Shown here in pieces: positions 54,072 to 62,148 of a stretch of DNA of 62,660 bases (position 1 is the first letter of the stretch; every line of letters begins with the position of its first letter). The notes under the pieces were generated by a model, which did not search any database, had not been told where the DNA came from, and saw nothing but the letters and a program-made list of their open reading frames with translations. Source of the stretch: Gilliamella sp. Choc4-2 (lineage in GTDB: Bacteria; Pseudomonadota; Gammaproteobacteria; Enterobacterales; Orbaceae). Location of the stretch: contig NZ_LZHG01000041.1 in NCBI RefSeq assembly GCF_001690355.1, positions 1 through 62,660 of the forward strand, in the 5' to 3' direction. The translations under genes and the position numbers were made by a program.

Positions 54072-55169
54072 TTATGAATTTCCATAATCAACGAACTTTC
54101 CTGTTTTTTCGTCACGCACGCTCCATTCCAAACGGCTATCTAATAGGGCTTGTTGTACTTTAGGGGGGTAGTCCGCTAAAGTGGTTTCTTTCGGGATCGG
54201 TTTGCCCACTTTACCTGCTTGGCGTATAACTTTCGACCATCGAGGTTGCCAGCATAGGCATTCCGAAATAAAGTACCCCACCGTGTAAAACGGTAATAAA
54301 ACTAAAAATACAGGAATAAGCAGTAAATACACCCATGCCGTTGGGGCATTTTTTAAGGCATGAATCATGGGTTTGATATGCCCTTCAAAGCCATGAAAGG
54401 GCATGGGTAAATGGGTGCTTAGGCGTGGTTTTGGCAAGTTTTCGGGTCCGTGCTCCATATACCGGCGGATAAATTCCCATTCGTCTTTATAATCTTGGGC
54501 ATTATAAGTATTTTTGCCAATGCCGACGGATTGAGCAACCGGAAAGCCGGTTTTATAAGGATGAAAGGTTATTAGATTGACCATATTAGTGCCCCCCATG
54601 TCTGACCCGGTTTCGCCAAAGTTAGCGGGCATAATATGTTCCCATTTAAATACCACCGTGCCACCGCAATATTTAGGGCGTTGAATATATACTTGCTTTG
54701 TAATTCGATTAAACCGTACCCGAATATGACGGATGGTAAATAGTTCAAATCGGTAAATATAACGGAAATAGCGGATACATAAATAAGTTGAAATTAAAAA
54801 AATAATTGAAAAAAATATAATAGCTATGACATATCCTGTCACTTTGTCGGTTTCATTATTATATAACACTATAAAGCTGTAAATAGAATTATAACTTGAA
54901 CTCAAAGGAATCAAAAATATAAGCAAACTAATCCAAGTCAAAATCCCCCGAAAATTTTCAAACATGCCGCCACGGATCTCTAAATAGCGATCGTTATAGG
55001 CGTAGTAAGGTCCTATTGGTCTGGGGTTATTACTGACGGATTCTTGAGTGTAGTTTTTTTGGACTTCTTTTAGCGTCATATCGCCACTGGTATAGCCCAT
55101 TTTTAATTTTTTGCGGGTTTCGGCTTTTATGGCGCTACCAAACCACAATAAAAATTCACCAACGTACAT
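54072..55169 (-). CDS. Membrane protein array copy 4 (DUF6708-like), putative T6SS immunity
   Basis: A 365-residue protein, the promoter-distal member of four tandem paralogues. Common plan: a cytoplasmic N-terminus without signal peptide (1-74), a membrane hairpin (about 75-131), a soluble middle domain with the segment RVRFNRITKQVYIQR and FKWEHIMP, a further hydrophobic stretch (about 278-303) and a soluble tail. The variable hairpin here reads LSSSYNSIYSFIVLYNNETD. Markers downstream (TKQ, NMVNLITF) match copy 1. The middle segment recalls DUF6708 proteins found beside T6SS effectors. Family and immunity role are inferred from position. The tail has S350 where the other copies have C. Confidence 0.85.
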   Translation of the reverse strand: MYVGEFLLWFGSAIKAETRKKLKMGYTSGDMTLKEVQKNYTQESVSNNPRPIGPYYAYNDRYLEIRGGMFENFRGILTWISLLIFLIPLSSSYNSIYSFIVLYNNETDKVTGYVIAIIFFSIIFLISTYLCIRYFRYIYRFELFTIRHIRVRFNRITKQVYIQRPKYCGGTVVFKWEHIMPANFGETGSDMGGTNMVNLITFHPYKTGFPVAQSVGIGKNTYNAQDYKDEWEFIRRYMEHGPENLPKPRLSTHLPMPFHGFEGHIKPMIHALKNAPTAWVYLLLIPVFLVLLPFYTVGYFISECLCWQPRWSKVIRQAGKVGKPIPKETTLADYPPKVQQALLDSRLEWSVRDEKTGKFVDYGNS

Positions 55170-55213
55170 CGATTTTATATCCTGTTGTTATTGTTTTAAA
55201 ACGTGTTTTTATA

Positions 55214-56311
55214 TTATGAATTTCCATAATCAACTAACTTTCCTGTTTTTTCGTCACGCACACACCATTCCAAACGGCTATCTAATAGGGCTTGTTGTAC
55301 TTTAGGGGGGTAGTCCGCTAAAGTGGTTTCTTTTGGGGTGGGTTTGCCCATTTGACCTGCTTGGCGTATTACTTTCGACCATCGAGGTTGCCAGCATAGG
55401 CATTCCGAAATAAAGTACCCCACCGTGTAAAACGGTAATAAAATTAAAAATACAGGAATAAGCAGTAAATACACCCATGCGGTTGGTGCATTTTTAGCTG
55501 CATGAATCATGGGCTTTATATGCCCCTCAAAGCCATGAAAAGGCATGGGTAAATGGGTGCTTAGGCGTGGTTTTGGCAAGTTTTCGGGGCCGTGCTCCAT
55601 ATACCGGCGAATAAATTCCCATTCGTCTTTATAGTCTTGAGGGTTATAGGTGTTTTTGCCAATGCCGACCGATTGAGCAACCGGAAAGCCAGTTTTATAA
55701 GGGTGAAAAGTAAACAAGTTAACGACATTAGTCCCCCCCATGTCTGAGCCGGTTTCGCCAAAGTTGGACGGCATAATATGTTCCCATTTAAATACCACCG
55801 TGCCACCGCAATATTTAGGGCGCTGAATATATACTTGCCTTGTGACTCGATTAAATCGTACCCGAATATGACGAACAGTGAAAAGTTCAAACCGGTAAAT
55901 ATAGCGGAAATAACGGATACATAAATAGGTAAGTATTAAAAAGATAGTTGAAAAAAAGATTATTGCGAATATTCCTGAACCAATATTATCACTTTTATGA
56001 TTATATAAGTCTAAAGCTATTCCAAATCCTAAATCCCAACTAGAATAAATAACCCAAAAAATAAGTAAACTAATCCAAGTCAAAATCCCCCGAAAATTTT
56101 CAAACATGCCGCCACGGATCTCTAAATAGCGATCGTTATAGGCGTAGTAAGGTCCTATTGGTCTGGGGTTATTACTGACGGATTCTTGAGTGTAGTTTTT
56201 TTGGACTTCTTTTAGCGTCATATCGCCACTGGTATAGCCCATTTTTAATTTTTTGCGAGTTTCGGCTTTTATAGCACTACCAAACCATAATAAAAATTCA
56301 CCAACGTACAT
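55214..56311 (-). CDS. Membrane protein array copy 3 (DUF6708-like), putative T6SS immunity
   Basis: A 365-residue paralogue, almost identical to its neighbours in residues 1-85 and about 132-365. The variable hairpin reads WVIYSSWDLGFGIALDLYNH: the beginning is unlike any other copy, whereas the WDLGF-x-IAL part resembles copy 1. Downstream markers (TRQ, NVVNLFTF, NPQDY) match copy 2 instead, so this gene is a mosaic. It also has S182 (PSNF) where the others have A. A 44-nt spacer separates it from copy 4, and AGGAT precedes its ATG by 11 nt. Confidence 0.85.
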   Translation of the reverse strand: MYVGEFLLWFGSAIKAETRKKLKMGYTSGDMTLKEVQKNYTQESVSNNPRPIGPYYAYNDRYLEIRGGMFENFRGILTWISLLIFWVIYSSWDLGFGIALDLYNHKSDNIGSGIFAIIFFSTIFLILTYLCIRYFRYIYRFELFTVRHIRVRFNRVTRQVYIQRPKYCGGTVVFKWEHIMPSNFGETGSDMGGTNVVNLFTFHPYKTGFPVAQSVGIGKNTYNPQDYKDEWEFIRRYMEHGPENLPKPRLSTHLPMPFHGFEGHIKPMIHAAKNAPTAWVYLLLIPVFLILLPFYTVGYFISECLCWQPRWSKVIRQAGQMGKPTPKETTLADYPPKVQQALLDSRLEWCVRDEKTGKLVDYGNS

Positions 56312-56355
56312 TGATTTTAAATCCTGTTGTTATTATTTTAAAAAGTGTTTTTATG

Positions 56356-57453
56356 TTATGAATTTCCATAATCAACGAACTTTCCTGTTTTTTCGTCACG
56401 CACACACCATTGCAAACGGCTATCTAATAGAGCTTGCTGTATGTTTGGGGGATAGTCAGCTAAGGTGGTTTCTTTCGGGATCGGTTTGCCCATTTGACCT
56501 GCTTGGCGTATTATTTTCGACCATCGAGGTTGCCAGCATAGGCATTCCGAAATAAAGTACCCCACCGTGTAAAACGGTAATAAAATTAAAAATACAGGAA
56601 CAAGCAGTAAATATACCCATGCGGTTGGGGCATTTTTTAAGGCATGAATCATGGGTTTGATATGCCCTTCAAAGCCATGAAAGGGCATGGGTAAATGGGT
56701 GCTTAGGCGTGGTTTTGGCAAGTTTTCGGGTCCGTGCTCCATATACCGGCGAATAAATTCCCATTCGTCTTTATAGTCTTGAGGGTTATAGGTGTTTTTG
56801 CCAATGCCGACCGATTGAGCAACCGGAAAGCCAGTTTTATAAGGGTGAAAAGTAAACAAGTTAACGACATTAGTCCCCCCCATATCCGAGCCAGTCTCGC
56901 CAAAGTTGGCGGGCATAATATGTTCCCACTTAAATACCACCGTGCCACCACAATATTTAGGGCGTTGAATATACACTTGCCTTGTGACTCGATTAAACCG
57001 TACTCGAATATGGCGGATGGTAAATAGTTCAAATCGGTAAATATAGCGGAAATAGCGGATACATAAATAGGTTAATAAAATAACTATAATTGAGTGAAAT
57101 GTAATTGAAAATATACCTGAAATTATATTATCACGTTCGTGATTATATAATTTCAGTAGAGTGTTTAATCCCAAGTATCCACTAAAACAAGGAATCAAAA
57201 AAATAAGTAATGATATCCAAGAGAGAATCCCCCGAAAATTTTCAAACATGCCGCCACGGATCTCTAAATAGCGATCGTTATAGGCGTAGTAAGGTCCTAT
57301 TGGTCTGGGGTTATTACTGACGGATTCTTGAGTGTAGTTTTTTTGGACTTCTTTTAGCGTCATATCGCCACTGGTATAGCCCATTTTTAATTTTTTGCGG
57401 GTTTCGGCTTTTATAGCACTACCAAACCACAATAAAAATTCACCAACGTACAT
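56356..57453 (-). CDS. Membrane protein array copy 2 (DUF6708-like), putative T6SS immunity
   Basis: A 365-residue paralogue. The variable hairpin reads LIPCFSGYLGLNTLLKLYNH and is followed by ERDN in the acidic loop. Residue 78 is S where the other copies have T (ILSWIS). Downstream markers (TRQ, NVVNLFTF, NPQDY) match copy 3. The tail reads PPNIQQALL where the others read PPKVQQALL. The 44-nt spacer to copy 3 has the same length as the spacer between copies 3 and 4. Confidence 0.85.
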   Translation of the reverse strand: MYVGEFLLWFGSAIKAETRKKLKMGYTSGDMTLKEVQKNYTQESVSNNPRPIGPYYAYNDRYLEIRGGMFENFRGILSWISLLIFLIPCFSGYLGLNTLLKLYNHERDNIISGIFSITFHSIIVILLTYLCIRYFRYIYRFELFTIRHIRVRFNRVTRQVYIQRPKYCGGTVVFKWEHIMPANFGETGSDMGGTNVVNLFTFHPYKTGFPVAQSVGIGKNTYNPQDYKDEWEFIRRYMEHGPENLPKPRLSTHLPMPFHGFEGHIKPMIHALKNAPTAWVYLLLVPVFLILLPFYTVGYFISECLCWQPRWSKIIRQAGQMGKPIPKETTLADYPPNIQQALLDSRLQWCVRDEKTGKFVDYGNS

Positions 57454-57472
57454 CGATTTTATATCCTGTTGT

Positions 57473-57508
57473 TATTGTTTTAAATATTATTTTAAATATT
57501 GTTTTAAA
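57473..57508. repeat. Three 12-bp tandem repeats in the spacer between copies 1 and 2
   Basis: TATTGTTTTAAA, TATTATTTTAAA and TATTGTTTTAAA occur in direct succession (57473-57484, 57485-57496, 57497-57508). The other two spacers have only one unit, which explains why this spacer is 68 nt instead of 44 nt. It lies upstream of the copy 2 stop-to-start interval in the transcript, between copy 1 and copy 2. Confidence 0.9.
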
Positions 57509-57521
57509 ACGTGTTTTTATA

Positions 57522-58619
57522 TTATGAATTTCCATAATCAACTAACTTTCCTGTTTTTTCGTCACGCACACACCATTGCAAACGGCTATCTAATAGGGCT
57601 TGTTGTACTTTAGGGGGGTAGTCCGCTAAAGTGGTTTCTTTCGGGATCGGTTTGCCCATTTGACCTGCTTGGCGTATAACTTTTGGCCATCGCGGTTGCC
57701 AGCATAGGCATTCCGAAATAAAGTAACCCACGGTATAAAAAGGGAGTAAGATTAAAAATACGGGGATAAGCAGTAAATACACCCATGCAGTTGGTGCATT
57801 TTTAGCAGCATGGATCATGGGCTTTACATGTCCTTCAAAACCATGAAAGGGCATGGGTAAATGGGTGCTTAGGCGTGGTTTTGGCAAGTTTTCGGGTCCG
57901 TGCTCCATATACCGGCGGATAAATTCCCATTCGTCTTTATAATCTTGGGCATGATAAGTATTTTTGCCAATGCCGACGGATTGAGCAACCGGAAAGCCGG
58001 TTTTATAAGGATGAAAGGTTATTAGATTGACCATATTAGTGCCCCCCATGTCTGACCCGGTTTCGCCAAAGTTAGCGGGCATAATATGTTCCCATTTAAA
58101 TACCACCGTGCCACCGCAATATTTAGGGCGTTGAATATATACTTGCTTTGTAATTCGATTAAACCGTACCCGAATATGACGGATGGTAAACAGCTCAAAA
58201 CGATAAATATAGCGGAAATAGCGAATCAATAAGTAGGATAAAATTACAGTAATAATTATGTATATTGTTATAAAAAATATCCCAGATATAATACCGTCAT
58301 CTTCATAATTATATATATTTAAAGCTATTTCAAATCCTAAATTCCAGCTAACATAAGGAATCAAAAATATAAGTAAACTAATCCAAGTCAAAATCCCCCG
58401 AAAATTTTCAAACATGCCGCCACGGATCTCTAAATAGCGATCGTTATAGGCGTAGTAAGGTCCTATTGGTCTGGGGTTATTACTGACGGATTCTTGAGTG
58501 TAGTTTTTTTGGACTTCTTTTAGCGTCATATCGCCACTGGTATAGCCCATTTTTAATTTTTTGCGGGTTTCGGCTTTTATGGCGCTACCAAACCACAATA
58601 AAAATTCACCAACGTACAT
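57522..58619 (-). CDS. Membrane protein array copy 1 (DUF6708-like), putative cognate immunity of the VasX-like effector
   Basis: A 365-residue paralogue and the first gene after the effector: one base separates the effector stop from this ATG, and its ribosome binding site (CAGGAGA) lies inside the effector coding end. Such spacing strongly suggests cotranslation with the toxin, the usual sign of an immunity gene. The variable hairpin reads LIPYVSWNLGFEIALNIYNY with acidic loop EDDG; TM2 also differs (FITIYIIITVILSYLLIRY). Flanking positive residues (ENFRG before TM1, IRYFRYIYR after TM2) predict that the loop faces the periplasm. Downstream markers (TKQ, NMVNLITF) match copy 4. It has H223 (TYHAQ) where the others have N. 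Confidence 0.87.
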   Translation of the reverse strand: MYVGEFLLWFGSAIKAETRKKLKMGYTSGDMTLKEVQKNYTQESVSNNPRPIGPYYAYNDRYLEIRGGMFENFRGILTWISLLIFLIPYVSWNLGFEIALNIYNYEDDGIISGIFFITIYIIITVILSYLLIRYFRYIYRFELFTIRHIRVRFNRITKQVYIQRPKYCGGTVVFKWEHIMPANFGETGSDMGGTNMVNLITFHPYKTGFPVAQSVGIGKNTYHAQDYKDEWEFIRRYMEHGPENLPKPRLSTHLPMPFHGFEGHVKPMIHAAKNAPTAWVYLLLIPVFLILLPFYTVGYFISECLCWQPRWPKVIRQAGQMGKPIPKETTLADYPPKVQQALLDSRLQWCVRDEKTGKLVDYGNS

Positions 58620-58620
58620 A

Positions 58621-61305
58621 TTAAAAGGTCTCCTGTAGTGCTTGATGCCAATCGATTAATTCTTCGCCTAAGTTAGCAAATTTTTTACGTTCAAGTTTAT
58701 TACTAAAACAGCAGCGGTCAAACCATTTTTGCATGGCGTTATCATCAATAATAATTAAACAAACACCAACTATAACAACAATTACTGAGGCGTAAAAAAT
58801 AATCCTAGCCAGCCAAGCTGCAGCTTGAGCGCCAATAGCAAATCGACCAATGGTTAAACCCACTTCGGCTAAACTTACCCAAATGGTGCGCTCTATACTT
58901 GTTGTGATAATATTCTCTAGCCATGGCACTAATGTGCCTAAAACAACCACAAATTGGGAAATGCTTAGCGCTATGGTTGCAAGACCTCTAGCAAAATAAG
59001 CAAAAGCTATAACTTTATTTTTTTCTTTATTAGCTTTATTAGCATCTGTAAAATCCAATACCCCCGATATCCCCCCTGCAATCAACGATAAACTTGCTGA
59101 CCATAAAAAGTATCGTCCAAATGCAGTATAGGTGACCGCGGCGGTTCTTGAGTTTGGGTTGTTTTCGATACAGCTTTGTATTGCGCTGGTTAATATTTGC
59201 ACTCCTGCGGCGGTGCTTGTCATCAATGATGCGGTTAATTCGGCAACTTCACGTGGGTTGTTTTGACCATTGATTAATTTTTTAGCGGATTCGTAGCCAG
59301 TAAATGCAAATACCATCATGGCGATTTTGGTATTAACTAAATCGGTATTGGTAAAATTGTTACGAGCAACACGTGTTATTTGCGGAGCACCCCGTCTGGG
59401 TGTGGCTCTAAATGTATGTCCATTAATACTATAGCCTGATTCATACATTTCAAGCGCTTTTGTTCTAATGCCTGCAAAAATTAGATTGCCTAAACGGTTT
59501 TGAATCGTTTGGTTAAATCTTTGGGTGGTTACCCTTAAAAAACTTCTAACTAAATCGGCAAAGGTCACCGATAACAGTGCAATTGGAAAGCCGCGCGCTG
59601 CCATACTTTCTATCACTGGACCGGTTTGATTAACATGATCTGTCAGTGTGTTTAGTAAGCTAATGGCTTTATCTACATCAGGTATTTGTCTGTTATCATC
59701 ACTCGATTCGTTGATTGCGATTTTTTGTTGAATATCGAGATATTCGTTAATTTTGTCAATTAAATTTTTGTTGTTAAAAAGATAGGTGCGCATACATAAA
59801 TTGGCTTGGGTTATTTGAGGTTCAAGCCACCATTTATCCATAATTTGCCTAACTTTTTCTGAACTGTTTACTCCACATAGGCAAATGCTCATTTGTAATT
59901 GAAACATAATGCCATCTATGGTTTGTGTCTGGTCATATAAATCTAATGCAGCAATTAGCTGGCTCGATTTTAACCATTTTATGTAATCATCGGTTCGCTT
60001 TTCTGCCAGTTCTTCTACATCTTGACTGAGCTCATTAAATTCTTTTTCAAATTTGTCCAATTTTTCTTGTGATAGCCGATCCCAATAAAATTTTTTAAAC
60101 TCTTCTTTAGATAGTTTTTCAGTTTGTTGCTCTATTAATCCTTCTTCGACTTTTTGAAAAAGTTCTCTTCTTTTGCTTTTTGCCATATCGCGAATAGAAG
60201 GAATCATGATTTTATCATCGCCCCAGTTTGAATACTTTTCCCAGTGTTTAACTTGCTTGATTAACTGCTTGATTCGGTGTTGATGAAAGGATTCTTTAAA
60301 CCCTAATAGTTGCCTTAAAATGATTAAACGGTGTTCGTTGGATATGCCTTCTGCATCTTCGTATTCCATCCATGGTTTCATTACTTTTTCAAGGGCTTGA
60401 TGACGGCGTTTATTTAAACTTTGAGTTATGCCGATAGCATCATGCACTACAATAGCTGCACCTTGGCGCTCTTTTAATTTTTTATAGAGCGATAAATAAC
60501 GAAAATAGTATTGCATGATGTCTTTATCATAAAAAAAGGTGCGTTGCGTGTAAATATAGTGTATTACCTGTAATTGTTGGTGTGCATAGTCTCGTTCGCC
60601 TGTTCTAAAATCATAGGGACTTTTGCTATGTAAAAACGATTCTTGTTCGGCTATTTTCATCGCCGCTGATAACTCTAAAATATTGGATAGTAGGTCGTCG
60701 TCTTTTATGGATTTTTGACCACTTCGGATTTGTTCTGGCGTTATACCATTTAGTTCAAATTCAGGCGTGGTTTGGTAAAATTCTAACCGCTTATTGGTTA
60801 TTTTGTTAGGACTGAATAAAAAATGAATTTTAAAGATTTCTTTACTATTTTTGAAGCTGATGTAAGAAGCATCAGCCCCGTCTGTGGCAATGTTACAGTT
60901 ATAGGTTGGTGGCGTATTTGGTACTTTGTTTATATCGTTATATTCTACTAAGCAACCCGTCGGGCTTGAGGTAAAAGCACGCCATTTTTTTTCGCCGTTA
61001 TTTCGATCTTCAAGAACATATAAATAGCCTTGCCTTAACATTTGTACGCAATATTTTGAGTGTTCCAATGGCAAATTCGATACCATTTGTTGAGCAAAAT
61101 CAGGTAAAGGCGGCAGTTCAACGTCTGCTTTAAGATTATGTTTAAGTGTTTTGTTTTTACCCATAAAGCCAGAAATTGATAAGCGAGTTGGCAGTACAAT
61201 TAAGTCGCCTTCCTTTTCTTGACATTTGGGGCATCGTTTGCCTGAATCGTTTTGCTTGATTTTTGCTGCTAATATTAAACTAACTAAGCTTTCCAGATTT
61301 GTCAT
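58621..61305 (-). CDS. VasX-like / MIX-type T6SS effector with C-terminal membrane helices
   Basis: An 894-residue protein. The N-terminus has CPKC (25-28), LPTR (38-41) and LRQGYLYVL (90-98), which match the PxR and hRxGhhYhh elements of the MIX motif and the N-terminal domain of VasX-type effectors (T6SS effector BTH_I2691 family). A charged helical, coiled-coil-like middle lies at about 330-450. The C-terminal 200 residues hold about four hydrophobic helices, the last at about 833-854 (FYASVIVVIVGVCLIIID). This layout fits colicin-like pore formers that act on the inner membrane from the periplasm. It lies directly after the DUF4123 adaptor gene (9-nt gap) and before the membrane-protein array. 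Toxicity is inferred. Confidence 0.85.
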   Translation of the reverse strand: MTNLESLVSLILAAKIKQNDSGKRCPKCQEKEGDLIVLPTRLSISGFMGKNKTLKHNLKADVELPPLPDFAQQMVSNLPLEHSKYCVQMLRQGYLYVLEDRNNGEKKWRAFTSSPTGCLVEYNDINKVPNTPPTYNCNIATDGADASYISFKNSKEIFKIHFLFSPNKITNKRLEFYQTTPEFELNGITPEQIRSGQKSIKDDDLLSNILELSAAMKIAEQESFLHSKSPYDFRTGERDYAHQQLQVIHYIYTQRTFFYDKDIMQYYFRYLSLYKKLKERQGAAIVVHDAIGITQSLNKRRHQALEKVMKPWMEYEDAEGISNEHRLIILRQLLGFKESFHQHRIKQLIKQVKHWEKYSNWGDDKIMIPSIRDMAKSKRRELFQKVEEGLIEQQTEKLSKEEFKKFYWDRLSQEKLDKFEKEFNELSQDVEELAEKRTDDYIKWLKSSQLIAALDLYDQTQTIDGIMFQLQMSICLCGVNSSEKVRQIMDKWWLEPQITQANLCMRTYLFNNKNLIDKINEYLDIQQKIAINESSDDNRQIPDVDKAISLLNTLTDHVNQTGPVIESMAARGFPIALLSVTFADLVRSFLRVTTQRFNQTIQNRLGNLIFAGIRTKALEMYESGYSINGHTFRATPRRGAPQITRVARNNFTNTDLVNTKIAMMVFAFTGYESAKKLINGQNNPREVAELTASLMTSTAAGVQILTSAIQSCIENNPNSRTAAVTYTAFGRYFLWSASLSLIAGGISGVLDFTDANKANKEKNKVIAFAYFARGLATIALSISQFVVVLGTLVPWLENIITTSIERTIWVSLAEVGLTIGRFAIGAQAAAWLARIIFYASVIVVIVGVCLIIIDDNAMQKWFDRCCFSNKLERKKFANLGEELIDWHQALQETF

Positions 61306-61314
61306 GTTTTATTC

Positions 61315-62148
61315 CTAATCTAAATTCTTTAAATATTGTTCAAGTTGATTGATGTTTTGGTTTGTCATTAATTCAAATAATAAATCATCATTAATTTGTC
61401 TGAAAAATTGCTCAGGTTGTGCCATTGCATAATGAATAATCACGTCCATTTTTTGTTGGTTAGGTCGATAAAATGTTACTTTATATGTCCAATCTAATAG
61501 TTTTTTTAATGTACGTTGCTCTGTGTTGGATAAAGGTTTTTGTTGTTGTTTGACTAGCTGATATTCATAAGCGTTGTAAACTTGTGCTATTTTGATTTTT
61601 TGCCATTGTTTGGGTGATAGCTTATATTTGATATCCGATAAGATTAATTTAGGTTTATGATGCAATTGGGTGTAGCTATCTTGCCAGTAATTCCAATATT
61701 CAATACAACCTAATAGGTTATTTAATTGCTCTTGATCCAATATTTCAATTAAATGTTTTAAAACCTGTGGATCATAAAACCGTAAAAGATAGTTGTTTCC
61801 ATTGTATGACATCAACATCGCATTACTAAGGTGATTTTGTATATATTTAATCGAATAAGGTGAAGCAATAAGCGCTATCGCTGCCGATTTTTTATTTTTT
61901 ATTTCGATAATAAGCTGTTTGATATAGGTTGCTTGTTTAGGTATGGCACAGAGCTGCAAGCATTCATGATCTTGTGATACGGTATCTTGCCTATCACGAA
62001 TCGGTACGATTGTTTCAAATTCGAAATAATTATCGAAGAAAAAATTATCGTTGATTTGGGGATCAACTAATAAATACATTTTACCCAGTTGCTGAATTTG
62101 CTTAGCAATAACGTGATTTATTTCTTCGTCTAATATGGTTTTAATCAT
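61315..62148 (-). CDS. DUF4123 T6SS effector adaptor/chaperone (Tap/TEC)
   Basis: A 277-residue protein with the DUF4123 hallmark segment NYLLRFYDPQVLKHL at about residue 126 and an N-terminal YLLVDPQ. DUF4123 proteins load a specific effector onto the cognate VgrG and are normally encoded between the two, as here. The start overlaps the vgrG stop by one base (TAATG), indicating coupled translation. The C-terminal part is AT-rich in sequence and less conserved. Confidence 0.9.
   Translation of the reverse strand: MIKTILDEEINHVIAKQIQQLGKMYLLVDPQINDNFFFDNYFEFETIVPIRDRQDTVSQDHECLQLCAIPKQATYIKQLIIEIKNKKSAAIALIASPYSIKYIQNHLSNAMLMSYNGNNYLLRFYDPQVLKHLIEILDQEQLNNLLGCIEYWNYWQDSYTQLHHKPKLILSDIKYKLSPKQWQKIKIAQVYNAYEYQLVKQQQKPLSNTEQRTLKKLLDWTYKVTFYRPNQQKMDVIIHYAMAQPEQFFRQINDDLLFELMTNQNINQLEQYLKNLD

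Noticed and set aside
55561-57032. 109-codon minus-strand frames inside array copies 2 and 3
   Set aside because: They are alternate frames of the repeated DNA and appear in parallel only because the copies are near-identical. They have no start signals of their own.
54072-58619. Tandem array considered as an insertion sequence or transposon repeat
   Set aside because: Each unit is one intact gene with a ribosome binding site; there are no transposase motifs, terminal inverted repeats or target duplications.
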